DNA of 43,144 bases from Acidimicrobiaceae bacterium (GTDB lineage Bacteria > Actinomycetota > Acidimicrobiia > Acidimicrobiales > RAAP-2). The notes below the pieces were generated by a model, which was not told where the DNA came from, made no database searches, and saw only the letters and a program-made list of their open reading frames with translations. Each line of letters starts with the position of its first letter. Position 1 is the stretch's first letter. Made by a program: the position numbers and the translations under genes. Shown here piece by piece: positions 16,228 to 24,787 of this stretch. The stretch is from assembly GCA_003136415.1 (NCBI GenBank), contig PLEI01000047.1, positions 4,946-48,089 on the forward strand, in the 5' to 3' direction.

Positions 16228-17694
16228 CTAGGGGTTCGACCAGAGCCATGGACGTCCGGGTGACGACACCACCGCGCGACCGGCGTCCGTGACCCGGAGC
16301 GTAGCTGACGCTGACAGCGAGCCGCTGGCCCAGACAACGTGGTGAATACGTGAGACCACTTCTAGGTTGCCGTTGCCTTCGAGAATCGCGGAGGACCCGG
16401 CGTCGTATTGACCTCGCGAGCTCCACAATGTTCCGTGAGACGTCGACTGCAGAACGAGTTGTCCAGTGCCGTTCATGACGAGCCGGCATTCGGCGTTGGG
16501 GGAATAGAGAGTCCAATCGGGACCCAGCGCGTGGTACGAAGAGAGAGAAAAGAGGTGCGTCGACGTTCGCCACCACGTGATGGCGCCCGAGGAGAGCGAA
16601 ATCTCGCCGTCGTTGCCCAAGCCCAGTCGATCGCCGCGGTGCGCTCGCGAACTGTGCCACAAAATGGCGCCGGCGGGCATCATGACGCTCAAAGCACCCG
16701 AGACGCTCAAGTGCGTAACGGCACCGACGTGTCCGCGGGTGGGGGTGGACCAGAGAAGACGGCCGTTGCCCAGGAGGGCGAGCACACCATTTCGCTCTTG
16801 GGTGAGTACGAATTCCCCGTTGGCCGAGTAAAACGACTCACTCGATGCCAGTACCCCGCCAGGGACGAGGAAGCGTCGTGGTGATGTGGCGAATGGGGTC
16901 AGCGACGTGCCGCAACTGTTGGGAGGTCCCGCACGACCGAGCAGGTCGACGAATTGATAATGATGGGCCAAGAAGTAGCGAATGATTGTGGGAAGGGCGG
17001 CCACCGTGGCGGGCATCGTAACGGCCAGGTCGTGCATGAGGACGATCGGATGGCTTTGGACGCCCCCTTCGGACTCGGCGAGGGAGATGATGCGATCGGT
17101 CCAAGATGAGGAGCCCGACCCGGCCGCTTGCCAGTCGTCGGTGTCGACGTCCCACAGCCACTCGCCCATCGACAGAGAAGACGCGAGTGAGGAGGTGGTG
17201 GCGTTGTAGTCGCCGTAAGGCGGACGAAAAGCGCACGGAGAAGATCCGACGAGGGAGCGTTGCTCGTTGGCCACGGCCGCTAATTGGCTGCGCTGAGCGG
17301 TAACTGAGAGGGTCGTCATGAAGGGGTGGCTCCAGGTGTGATCGGCCACTTCGAATCCGTCCGTCGCTTCGGCTCGGACGTCGCTGGCCCACTTCGCCTC
17401 GTTCACCCCGATATTGAAGAACGTGGCGCGCACGTGAAATGAGAGAAGGATTGACAGGATTCTTGCCGTGCTCGGGCCGGGTCCGTCATCGAAGGTCAGC
17501 GCAACCGTACGCGCGCCGTCCGCAACCGTGGGCGCGCTGAACCGGGGTCCGAACAGCGGAGAAGGGCACGACGACCACGAAGTCGGTGCGACATCGAGTG
17601 CGACCGGGGTGGCCGACGCGCTGGAATCGCCGACGACACAAGTAACGAGGGGGAGAAGCAGGGCAACGCAGAACTGCGAGAAGCGAAATGACAC
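16228..17694 (-). CDS. Secreted polysaccharide deacetylase fused to bulb-type lectin domain
   Basis: The 488-residue protein has a signal peptide (residues 1-28), a NodB-type polysaccharide deacetylase domain (60-260) and a C-terminal bulb-type (GNA-like) lectin region (270-488). Deacetylase motifs are all present: TFDDGP (67-72), HTWSH with both metal histidines (119, 123), RPPYGDY (157-163), WDVDTDDW (181-188) and LMHD (219-222). The lectin part has repeated strand units, such as SANGEFVLTQERNGVLALL and SPNAECRLVMNGTGQLVLQS, with partly degenerate mannose-binding QxDxNxVxY motifs. It likely removes acetyl groups from an extracellular or wall glycan while bound to it. Convergent with the GGDEF-EAL gene. 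Confidence 0.9.
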   Translation of the reverse strand: MSFRFSQFCVALLLPLVTCVVGDSSASATPVALDVAPTSWSSCPSPLFGPRFSAPTVADGARTVALTFDDGPGPSTARILSILLSFHVRATFFNIGVNEAKWASDVRAEATDGFEVADHTWSHPFMTTLSVTAQRSQLAAVANEQRSLVGSSPCAFRPPYGDYNATTSSLASSLSMGEWLWDVDTDDWQAAGSGSSSWTDRIISLAESEGGVQSHPIVLMHDLAVTMPATVAALPTIIRYFLAHHYQFVDLLGRAGPPNSCGTSLTPFATSPRRFLVPGGVLASSESFYSANGEFVLTQERNGVLALLGNGRLLWSTPTRGHVGAVTHLSVSGALSVMMPAGAILWHSSRAHRGDRLGLGNDGEISLSSGAITWWRTSTHLFSLSSYHALGPDWTLYSPNAECRLVMNGTGQLVLQSTSHGTLWSSRGQYDAGSSAILEGNGNLEVVSRIHHVVWASGSLSASATLRVTDAGRAVVSSPGRPWLWSNP

Positions 17695-18053
17695 ATCACT
17701 TCATAACACGTTCCTGGTGGTGCGCCCCACGACTACGCAGAAGTTCGGAGCATCTTGTCGCCAATGACTCCGATGCGTGAGCAAGAAGTGGTGGCACGCT
17801 GCGCTACATCGAGACCGTGGAGATCGCCCCGCGGATGAAGCGCGCAGGGCACGAGACCGGCTTACATCAACTGGCCCCCCTCCAACGGCTTGCGGGCATT
17901 CGCGTGGCACAAGTTCCCGCTCTGTTGGCACCCTGGTGAGGGAGATATCCCAAGTGGATGTGACCCAAGTCATTGGGTCTTGGTTCATTAGCGGGTAAAG
18001 ATATTGTTAAGCAAGTTACGCATTGAAAGCATGGACGGCGAAAGGAGGGTCAG
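17695..18053. other. 359-bp intergenic region between divergent genes
   Basis: The region separates the minus-strand deacetylase gene from the plus-strand multi-PAS gene. No conserved coding sequence is visible on either strand and I recognise no riboswitch. The only clear structure is the palindrome at 17962-17979. The last 20 bases carry the AAAGGAGGGT ribosome site of the PAS gene. Confidence 0.5.
17962..17979. promoter_or_regulatory. Perfect inverted repeat upstream of multi-PAS gene
   Basis: GACCCAA-GTCA-TTGGGTC is a perfect 7-bp inverted repeat about 75 bp before the TTG start at 18054. Its position fits an operator overlapping or just upstream of the promoter; the binding protein is unknown. 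Confidence 0.4.
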
Positions 18054-20453
18054 TTGACGGTCCACCGCGAAGAGTCGACCCTGAGCGATATCCTGCGGTT
18101 GGGTATTGAGGCTGCTATCAACCCCAACATCGTCGTTAAGGCCCGTCGAGACGAGCAGGGCAAGATCGTGGACTTCGATTATGTCGAGGTGAGCGATTTG
18201 GCGTGCCACCACTTGGGTTTCGAACGCGACAAGGTCCTGGCGAGCACCACGCGCTCGTTACTGCCGGCCGAATTCGCCGGACGACTGGTGTCGTGGTTGA
18301 GTGACGTGGTGGAGTCGGACAATCCGGTTGAGCGCTTCGACGTCCCCTTTTTCAACACCGCTACCAAGGAGTTGGGTCGCTTTGACGTCCGCGCAGTGAG
18401 TGCCGGAGACTTCGTTGGTTACTCGTTTCGCGATCAGGGGGAAGTGCGCGAACTCGCCGACCGCTACCGTCTGCTACTCGAGAACTCGTCCGACATCGTC
18501 GTGCGCACCAGCGTCGAAGGCAATATTGAGTGGATCTTCGACGCCGGCACTTCAGTACTGGGTTACACCCCACAGGAGCTGATGGGCGTCGCGATGCCGG
18601 ATCTGATGCATCCCGACGATGTCGCTGCGCGAAGAGATATCCGTGAACAGATGATATCGGAGGAGATTGTGCGCTTCCGCCTTCGCATCCGGGGAAAAGA
18701 TGGGCAGTACCACCATTTCAGTGCGTTGGCTCACCCCGTGTTGGATGCCAACGGGGTGCTGGGAGGAGTTATTGCGGGCCTGCACTTGATTGACGACGAG
18801 GTGTCGGCCGAGGAGGCGGCGCGCATATCGGACGATCGCTATCGATTGATGGCGGAGTACGGAACTGACGTCATTGCCATGGAGCGTCACGGTGCGATCG
18901 AATGGGTTTCGCCGTACGTGGAGAGGTTGTTGAACCTGACCAGCGCCGACGTGGTGGGACGCTCACTCGCGGAACTGGTGCACCCTGACGACCGTTCCTC
19001 GTTGCAGACTTTTTATCGGGGCGTGGAGAACGTGGAGCCCCTCACCCTCACGTTGAGAATGCGTATGGCGGACTCTTCGTATCAATGGGTTTCCATGCGC
19101 TCGCACGAGGTGACTGATGAAGTCACCGGCGGCAAGATTCGAGTGTCGTCGTGGCGCGATGCCCAAGGCGACGTGGCGAGTCAGCGCGCGCTGATGGCTT
19201 CCGAGAGCCGGTTTCGACTGTTGGCGGAAAATGCCACCGACGTGGTGATCGAGTGCGACGCTGAAGGCGTTGTCCACTGGATCTCTCCTTCGGCACAACC
19301 GACCCTCGGATGGCGCGGTGAGAATGTGGTCGGCACGCGCGTTGACGATCATATTTTTCCTGCCGACAAGGATCGGCTCACCGAGCAACGTGTGCAAATC
19401 TCTACCCGTCATTCGTCCGTGCCGGTCGAAGTGCGATACTTGACTCCCACCGGCAACGTGAAGTGGATGAGCCAGCAGATGCGCCAAGTTCGCGGTCTTT
19501 CGGGCCAGACGGACACCATCATTGTGGGCCTGCACGACATTGACGATGTGGTGAACTTGCGATTCTCGATGGCGGAGTCGGAAAAGATTTTTCGCCTCCT
19601 CGCGGAGAACGTGACCGACGTGGTCTACACGGTCAATCTGGAGGGAGAGATCCTCTGGGCTTCGCCTTCGGTGGTCAAACAATTGGGTTGGCAGGCGAGT
19701 GACATGGTGGGCCATAGCGTCCTTGACGTCATTTTCCCCGAAGATCGGACCCGCGTCGTGGCGTGGCGTCAGCTGCTGCACTTCGGCGAAGTACTCGAGT
19801 CGTTGACCATTCGCGTGCGCCAGGCGTCGGGTGATTTCGTGTGGATGAAGGTGCGCGCTCAAGCCACGCGCGACAGCGATGGACGAGTTACTGGCGTGGT
19901 GGCGGCATTGCGTGATTGCGAGGTGGAAGTGGTGACCTCACGCGCCCTGCGCACCATTTCTGCGGGAAGTCGGGTGCTCATGCGCGTGGACAACGTGCAC
20001 GAGTTGCTGCGCCAGATGTGTCAGGTCGCCGTGGAAGAGGGCGGCTATTTACTCGCCTGGTACGGCAAGAGGATGGACGATGATGTGAAGTCCGTCAAGG
20101 TGTTCGCCTCGAGCATTGGTCACGAGTCGTACCTGGAGGGCCTCGAAATACATTGGAGCGATGACGATTTCGGTCACGGTCCCACGGGTCGTGCCATGCG
20201 TTCCGGTCAGACGTCTACTTCGTCGGACATCGACACTGACATTTCCTTTGCTCCGTGGCGCGACAACGCTCGCCGCCACGGCTTTCGTTCCGCCGCGGCC
20301 ATCCCGGTCATGGTTAATGGTCAGGTGGACGGGACCTGGCAGGTGTACGCCATGGAACCAGGGGCCTTCACCCCTGATGTTCTGACCGTGCTGGAGGACT
20401 TGGCACTCGAGATCGGCTACGGACTCACTCGTCTGGGCGGCACGAAGACGTAG
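18054..20453 (+). CDS. Multi-PAS-GAF sensor protein lacking an output domain
   Basis: The 799-residue soluble protein begins at a TTG behind AAAGGAGGGT. It contains about five PAS domains: a divergent one at 10-130, then four repeats starting near residues 138, 262, 385 and 510. Each repeat opens with the same phrase (YRLLLENSSDIVVRT, YRLMAEYGTDVIAM, FRLLAENATDVVIE, FRLLAENVTDVVYT) and carries an HPDD/FPED motif. A GAF domain (630-795) with GPTGRAMRSG and FAPWRDNARRHGFRSAAAIP ends the protein. This order normally precedes GGDEF-EAL or kinase domains, but the stop follows the GAF directly and no output domain is encoded downstream. It may signal by protein contact or be a truncated enzyme. Confidence 0.85.
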   Translation: MTVHREESTLSDILRLGIEAAINPNIVVKARRDEQGKIVDFDYVEVSDLACHHLGFERDKVLASTTRSLLPAEFAGRLVSWLSDVVESDNPVERFDVPFFNTATKELGRFDVRAVSAGDFVGYSFRDQGEVRELADRYRLLLENSSDIVVRTSVEGNIEWIFDAGTSVLGYTPQELMGVAMPDLMHPDDVAARRDIREQMISEEIVRFRLRIRGKDGQYHHFSALAHPVLDANGVLGGVIAGLHLIDDEVSAEEAARISDDRYRLMAEYGTDVIAMERHGAIEWVSPYVERLLNLTSADVVGRSLAELVHPDDRSSLQTFYRGVENVEPLTLTLRMRMADSSYQWVSMRSHEVTDEVTGGKIRVSSWRDAQGDVASQRALMASESRFRLLAENATDVVIECDAEGVVHWISPSAQPTLGWRGENVVGTRVDDHIFPADKDRLTEQRVQISTRHSSVPVEVRYLTPTGNVKWMSQQMRQVRGLSGQTDTIIVGLHDIDDVVNLRFSMAESEKIFRLLAENVTDVVYTVNLEGEILWASPSVVKQLGWQASDMVGHSVLDVIFPEDRTRVVAWRQLLHFGEVLESLTIRVRQASGDFVWMKVRAQATRDSDGRVTGVVAALRDCEVEVVTSRALRTISAGSRVLMRVDNVHELLRQMCQVAVEEGGYLLAWYGKRMDDDVKSVKVFASSIGHESYLEGLEIHWSDDDFGHGPTGRAMRSGQTSTSSDIDTDISFAPWRDNARRHGFRSAAAIPVMVNGQVDGTWQVYAMEPGAFTPDVLTVLEDLALEIGYGLTRLGGTKT

Positions 20454-20498
20454 ACCCACGGCTCGCCAGTGGACAATGTCGGACTGGGCTAGCTGGCG

Positions 20499-20894
20499 CT
20501 AATGCTGTGCAGTCGTCTGTAGACGCTCCAAGGTGGCGACGATGTCATCTAGGGAGGTGCCGGGACCGAACGTGGCGGCCACTCCCGCGTGGCGAAGAGC
20601 GTCGAGGTCTTCGCCGGGGATGATGCCACCGACAACGACGGGTGCTTCAGAGCCTAATTCGCGCATGGCAGTGATCACTAGTGGGGCCAACGTCAAGTGC
20701 GCTCCCGAGAGAATCGAGAGACCCACGATGTCGACGTCCTCGTCCACCGCGGTGCGCGCGATGGTTTCGGGTGATTGGAACAACCCGGTGTAAATTACTT
20801 CCATTCCGGCGTCGCGCAGGAGTCGCGTGATGACATTGACACCGCGGTCATGCCCGTCGAGACCCACTTTGGCCACTAGGACGCGCAGGGTCAC
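20499..20894 (-). CDS. icmB: Isobutyryl-CoA mutase small (B12-binding) subunit
   Basis: The 131-residue protein is a stand-alone cobalamin-binding domain. It has the base-off/His-on motif D13-x-H15-x-x-G18 (in LDGHDRG), the [12 protein letters not shown] strand and the VVVGGIIP loop that hold the corrin tail. It pairs with the large subunit directly upstream, whose stop overlaps this ATG by 4 nt. A small separate B12 subunit of this size is typical of isobutyryl-CoA mutase and 2-hydroxyisobutyryl-CoA mutase; bacterial methylmalonyl-CoA mutases usually carry the domain fused to the large chain. Confidence 0.85.
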   Translation of the reverse strand: MTLRVLVAKVGLDGHDRGVNVITRLLRDAGMEVIYTGLFQSPETIARTAVDEDVDIVGLSILSGAHLTLAPLVITAMRELGSEAPVVVGGIIPGEDLDALRHAGVAATFGPGTSLDDIVATLERLQTTAQH

Positions 20895-22525
20895 CGCGGA
20901 CTCACGTGGTAGCGGCCGAAGACGTCAGCGAGCGTCGACATGATCTCGCCGACGGTGGCGCGGGCCAGTGACGCCTCCATCAGCGCCGGCATCAGATTGA
21001 CCTCCGCGTCGTGCGCCTCCGCGCTCAATCTCTCCAATGTGTGGTGCACTGCGTCACTGTTGCGTTCGTGACGCACTCGACGCAGGCGTTGCAATTGGAG
21101 TGCCTCACCTCCGTCACCGATTTGATTGGGGGGTGAGGGAGTGGGGGAGTCGTCAGTGAAGGCGTTCACCCCGACGATGATGCGTTCACCTCGCTGGACG
21201 GCGCGTTCGTGGGCGTAGGCCGCGTCGGTGATGTGCCCCTCGAACCATCCGTTGTCGATCGCGGTGAGGCACCCTTCCAGCATGGATCCCGCTCCGATCT
21301 CGAGGAGTTCCTCGAGTAGTTGGCCGGCCTCGCTCTGTAGTTGATCCGTGAGACTCTCCACGAACCAACTCCCACCCAGTGGGTCAGCGACCTGGGTCAC
21401 GTTGGTCTCGTAGGCGATCACTTGCTGAGTGCGCAACGCCACGCGCGCTGCTTCGGAGGAGGGCAGGGTCCAGGCCTCGTCAAAGGAGTTGGTGTGAAGT
21501 GATTGGGCACCGCCGAGCACCGCGGCTAGTGCCTCGATGGCGGTGCGCGCGTGATTATTGTCGGGCTGTTGGGCGGTCAACGAGACGCCGGCAGTCTGGG
21601 CGTGAAAGCGCAACTGCCACGATCGCTCGTCGTGCGCGCCGTAGAAGTCACGCATCCAGGTTGCCCAGATACGCCGCGCGCTGCGGTACTTGGCGACCTC
21701 TTCGAAGAAATCGATGTGGGCGTTGAAGAAGAAGGACAGTTTCGGGGCAAAACTATCGACCGCGAGTCCACCGCGGCGGGCCAGTTCGACGTACGCGAAA
21801 CCGTTGGCGAGGGTGAAGGCGACTTCCTGGGCCGCGGTGGAGCCGGCTTCACGGATGTGATAGCCCGAGATCGATACGGGATGCCAACGGGGCATCTCGC
21901 GAGTCGCAAACACCATCGTGTCGCGCACCAGGCGCAATGATGGTCGAGGGGGGAACACGTACTCGTGTTGCGCTTGGTATTCCTTCAAGATGTCGTTCTG
22001 CAAGGTGCCGCCGACGCGCGACCGATGCACTCCTCGGGCTTCGGCGTTGGCGACGAACATCGCGAACAGCGCCGCCGCGGGGGCGTTGATGGTCATTGAC
22101 GTGGTGATGGCACCCAGGTCGATGCCGTCGTAGAGATCGGCCACGTCGTCAATCGTGTCGATGGCCACTCCGCAGCGACCAACTTCGCCGAGTGCGCGTG
22201 GATCGTCAGAATCGATGCCGAGCAAGGTGGGCATGTCGTAGGCCGTCGATATTCCCGTTCCTCCGGCCGCGATGATCTCGTGGAAACGCTGATTGGTCTC
22301 GGGCGCGGTCCCGAAGCCCGCGAACATCCGCATGGTCCACAATTTGCTCCGGTACATCGCGGGGTGAATGCCCCGGGTGTAGGGAAAGAATCCCGGGTAT
22401 TCGGCGTCGTCGGGTCCGTAGACGGGGTCAATACTGACTCCGGATTGCGTAGCGCCGTGCGACTGAGCCGCCGGGGACTCGGAATAGGCGTCCTCCCACT
22501 TCGATCGACCGGTGCGATGATTCAC
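20891..22525 (-). CDS. icmA: Isobutyryl-CoA mutase large subunit
   Basis: The 544-residue TIM-barrel mutase lacks a B12 domain. Anchored on the propionibacterial methylmalonyl-CoA mutase, Tyr89 is Phe68 here (TMRMFAGF), Arg207 is Gln186 (KEYQAQHEY), and His244, Tyr243 and Ser114 are conserved as His223, Tyr222 and Ser93. A Phe/Gln pair is the described signature of isobutyryl-CoA mutase, against Tyr/Arg for methylmalonyl-CoA and Ile/Gln for 2-hydroxyisobutyryl-CoA. The reaction would interconvert isobutyryl-CoA and n-butyryl-CoA, linking valine breakdown to butyrate. No MeaB-type chaperone gene lies nearby. I aligned from memory of the reference enzyme, with the 118-residue Tyr-to-Arg spacing matching exactly. 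Confidence 0.85.
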   Translation of the reverse strand: MNHRTGRSKWEDAYSESPAAQSHGATQSGVSIDPVYGPDDAEYPGFFPYTRGIHPAMYRSKLWTMRMFAGFGTAPETNQRFHEIIAAGGTGISTAYDMPTLLGIDSDDPRALGEVGRCGVAIDTIDDVADLYDGIDLGAITTSMTINAPAAALFAMFVANAEARGVHRSRVGGTLQNDILKEYQAQHEYVFPPRPSLRLVRDTMVFATREMPRWHPVSISGYHIREAGSTAAQEVAFTLANGFAYVELARRGGLAVDSFAPKLSFFFNAHIDFFEEVAKYRSARRIWATWMRDFYGAHDERSWQLRFHAQTAGVSLTAQQPDNNHARTAIEALAAVLGGAQSLHTNSFDEAWTLPSSEAARVALRTQQVIAYETNVTQVADPLGGSWFVESLTDQLQSEAGQLLEELLEIGAGSMLEGCLTAIDNGWFEGHITDAAYAHERAVQRGERIIVGVNAFTDDSPTPSPPNQIGDGGEALQLQRLRRVRHERNSDAVHHTLERLSAEAHDAEVNLMPALMEASLARATVGEIMSTLADVFGRYHVSPR

Positions 22526-22655
22526 TTGGATCCCCCGAGCCCCTCTAGATGTACGGCCACCCTAAGGAGGTCAACCTCTCCATTCTTACTATCGATTGGG
22601 GCCCAAGGTCATTCTTCGCCCGCGACACCGCGCCACCCTCGACGAGTATTAGAAA

Positions 22656-24755
22656 TTAGGCCTCAATCAGGTCAGTCGCGGTGTTAATGGCGTTGACCAC
22701 CTCGTCAAGATTGAGGGCAATGGATGCGGGGGCGTCTTGGTGCGACAGATCGATGCCGGCCACTCGAAACGCCGCGCGCGGTGACGAGACCTGCCCCAGT
22801 GGCTCGTCTTCGCCCAGATTATCCAGAGCCCCCACGAGCGTGCGGCGAAGATTCTCGAGTGCCTGCGACGATGTCGTCGTGGCGCCACGGTCGGCCTCGA
22901 ATCGCATGGCGTGAGTGGCGCGGAGAATTCTCAGCCCACTCGAGAGCAAACCACCCTCGACTTCGGGATCACCACGGGTGGCCGACGGTTCGTCCAAGGA
23001 GCGAGCTACCGCAGTTTCGGCAGTGGCGAAGCGGAAGTGGGCCGACCGAGAGTAACTCGAAATTTTCTTGTCGTCGGCATCTTCGTGGAAGCAGTACTTG
23101 AGGACCTCGTCGACGTAGCGCGCGAGCGCCGTGAAGAGGGCGGCTTCGGCCTGGCGGACGCCGTGGGCGGGTGAGGACGGCCACACGAGGTACGTAGCGG
23201 CAGAAATGATCGCCCCCAATACGACGTCGATGAGGCGGTCGAGGGCGGTGCCCACTGAATTGGTGGTACTGATCGAGAGCATTATTAAAACCAGCGACGT
23301 CACGAGCCCAATGGAGACGGAGAAACTGGCGGGCCACGTGGTGTACGCCAGCGCCGCGACGACGCCGACGAGAATCGTGCTCAGAGCGTAGGAGGGATGT
23401 AACTCACTGACCAGGACCGCGGCCAGCGAGGCGCCCACCATCGTGCCCACGACACGCCCCACGCCGCGACGTAGGAGGGTGCTGTAATCCGGCTTCAGAA
23501 TCACCGCGACGGCGAACGCCACCCAGTAGCCGCGTGGCAAGTTCAACCAGTGGGCCAATCCCGTGGCCGCTAGGACGGCTACGACGAGACGAACCGCGTG
23601 GCGATACGCCGTGGAGTCGCGGCGAAGATTGTCGCGAAGGAGGTCCACGTTGTCGCGAAGGTGAGAGGGGCTCAGGCCGCCCCATCGAACGTCGAGGCGC
23701 CACGCGCCTCGATTGGCGTCGGACGCGTCGCGTTCGACCAAGTTGCCAATGGAACGCAACTGTCCACCGAGGGCTTCGAGGTGCGCCAGAATTTGGGCCA
23801 TCAGGGTTTCGACGTCCGCGTCGAAACTACCGGTGTCGAGGCGCACGTGTATGTCGTCGATCAGCTGTCGCAGCTGCGTCGAACTCTCACGCCACGTGTT
23901 GGCGTGACGCGGTCGGCGAACCGTCAGCGCTAACTGGGAGACACCGTGGGCGACTGCGGCCAGAGCGTCTTCCACCTCGTGCACGAGCGAAGGGTCAATC
24001 TCCTCGAGACGGGTGCGCAGGCCCGCCAGGGTGGTGAAATCCAGACGTGCGCGACGGGCCTGGTCGACAATGGCGCGCAGGTCGCGGTCGTCGCTGCGCC
24101 CAAAGAGCGACAGGGGTGAGAGCACCCGCTGGGCCGCGTCGATATTCGTGAGCACCCCGAAGGCGGACTGCTCGGCCGGAGTAGTTGCGTACTCCGAGAG
24201 ATTGGTGAGCGCGGTAGCTACCATGGCCCGCTGGAAGCGCAACGTGGGAGGGAGGCGCAAAATCAGTAACGCGGCCACTTCGACGATGGCGCCCAACGTG
24301 ACGAGTAAGCCCAGGTGAACGGCCGTGAGAGCCGAACCCGAGAATCGGCCCAGTACTAAGTAGGCCACGATGGCCTGGGTTCCCAGCACCGCTTGAGTCT
24401 GGCCGAAGACGACCGCCATGCCGGCCGCGAAACACCACGGCACGAGCAACACGGCGTGTAGCCAGGGGTGCGCTCCGGTCATTGTGCCGAAGAACACCGA
24501 GAGACCCAGGCCCACTGCGTCAAGGATGGCCAAACGAAGCGGTAGTTTCGGCGCACCCACCAGGGACACGATGGCAATCAGATTGGCGCCCACCGCCATC
24601 GTAATTGCGGCCCGCGGGTTGTGAAGTGCCAGCCCCGTGGCGAAGACGGCGATCACCGGCACCGCCGTGATGAGGCCACGCACGGGAGCGAACGAACGCA
24701 GGTTGACGTCGAAGGCGCTCTGGAGGGCGCGGCGAGTATTACCCACGGCGACCAT
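22656..24755 (-). CDS. FUSC-family membrane protein
   Basis: The 699-residue protein has the duplicated layout of FUSC/YccS aromatic-acid-exporter-like proteins: an N-terminal membrane block (about residues 20-170), a long soluble helical region (170-395), a second membrane block (395-530, with VAFAVAVILKPDYSTLLRRG then VGRVVGTMVGASLAAVLV, the FUSC hallmark) and a soluble C-terminal tail. Such proteins are thought to export aromatic acids or other toxic compounds, and the family is poorly characterised. It begins 32 bp after trpE on the same strand, so read-through from trpE is possible. Confidence 0.82.
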   Translation of the reverse strand: MVAVGNTRRALQSAFDVNLRSFAPVRGLITAVPVIAVFATGLALHNPRAAITMAVGANLIAIVSLVGAPKLPLRLAILDAVGLGLSVFFGTMTGAHPWLHAVLLVPWCFAAGMAVVFGQTQAVLGTQAIVAYLVLGRFSGSALTAVHLGLLVTLGAIVEVAALLILRLPPTLRFQRAMVATALTNLSEYATTPAEQSAFGVLTNIDAAQRVLSPLSLFGRSDDRDLRAIVDQARRARLDFTTLAGLRTRLEEIDPSLVHEVEDALAAVAHGVSQLALTVRRPRHANTWRESSTQLRQLIDDIHVRLDTGSFDADVETLMAQILAHLEALGGQLRSIGNLVERDASDANRGAWRLDVRWGGLSPSHLRDNVDLLRDNLRRDSTAYRHAVRLVVAVLAATGLAHWLNLPRGYWVAFAVAVILKPDYSTLLRRGVGRVVGTMVGASLAAVLVSELHPSYALSTILVGVVAALAYTTWPASFSVSIGLVTSLVLIMLSISTTNSVGTALDRLIDVVLGAIISAATYLVWPSSPAHGVRQAEAALFTALARYVDEVLKYCFHEDADDKKISSYSRSAHFRFATAETAVARSLDEPSATRGDPEVEGGLLSSGLRILRATHAMRFEADRGATTTSSQALENLRRTLVGALDNLGEDEPLGQVSSPRAAFRVAGIDLSHQDAPASIALNLDEVVNAINTATDLIEA

Positions 24756-24787
24756 TCACCGAAGGCGGCGGCGAACTGGGGGTAATC

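Noticed and set aside
17701..17998. Open frames on both strands before the multi-PAS gene, and a possible riboswitch there
   Set aside because: The frames have no start signals; no B12 box or c-di-GMP aptamer core could be matched.
23713..23907. Plus-strand frames inside the FUSC gene
   Set aside because: Antisense of a well-supported membrane protein; no initiation signals.
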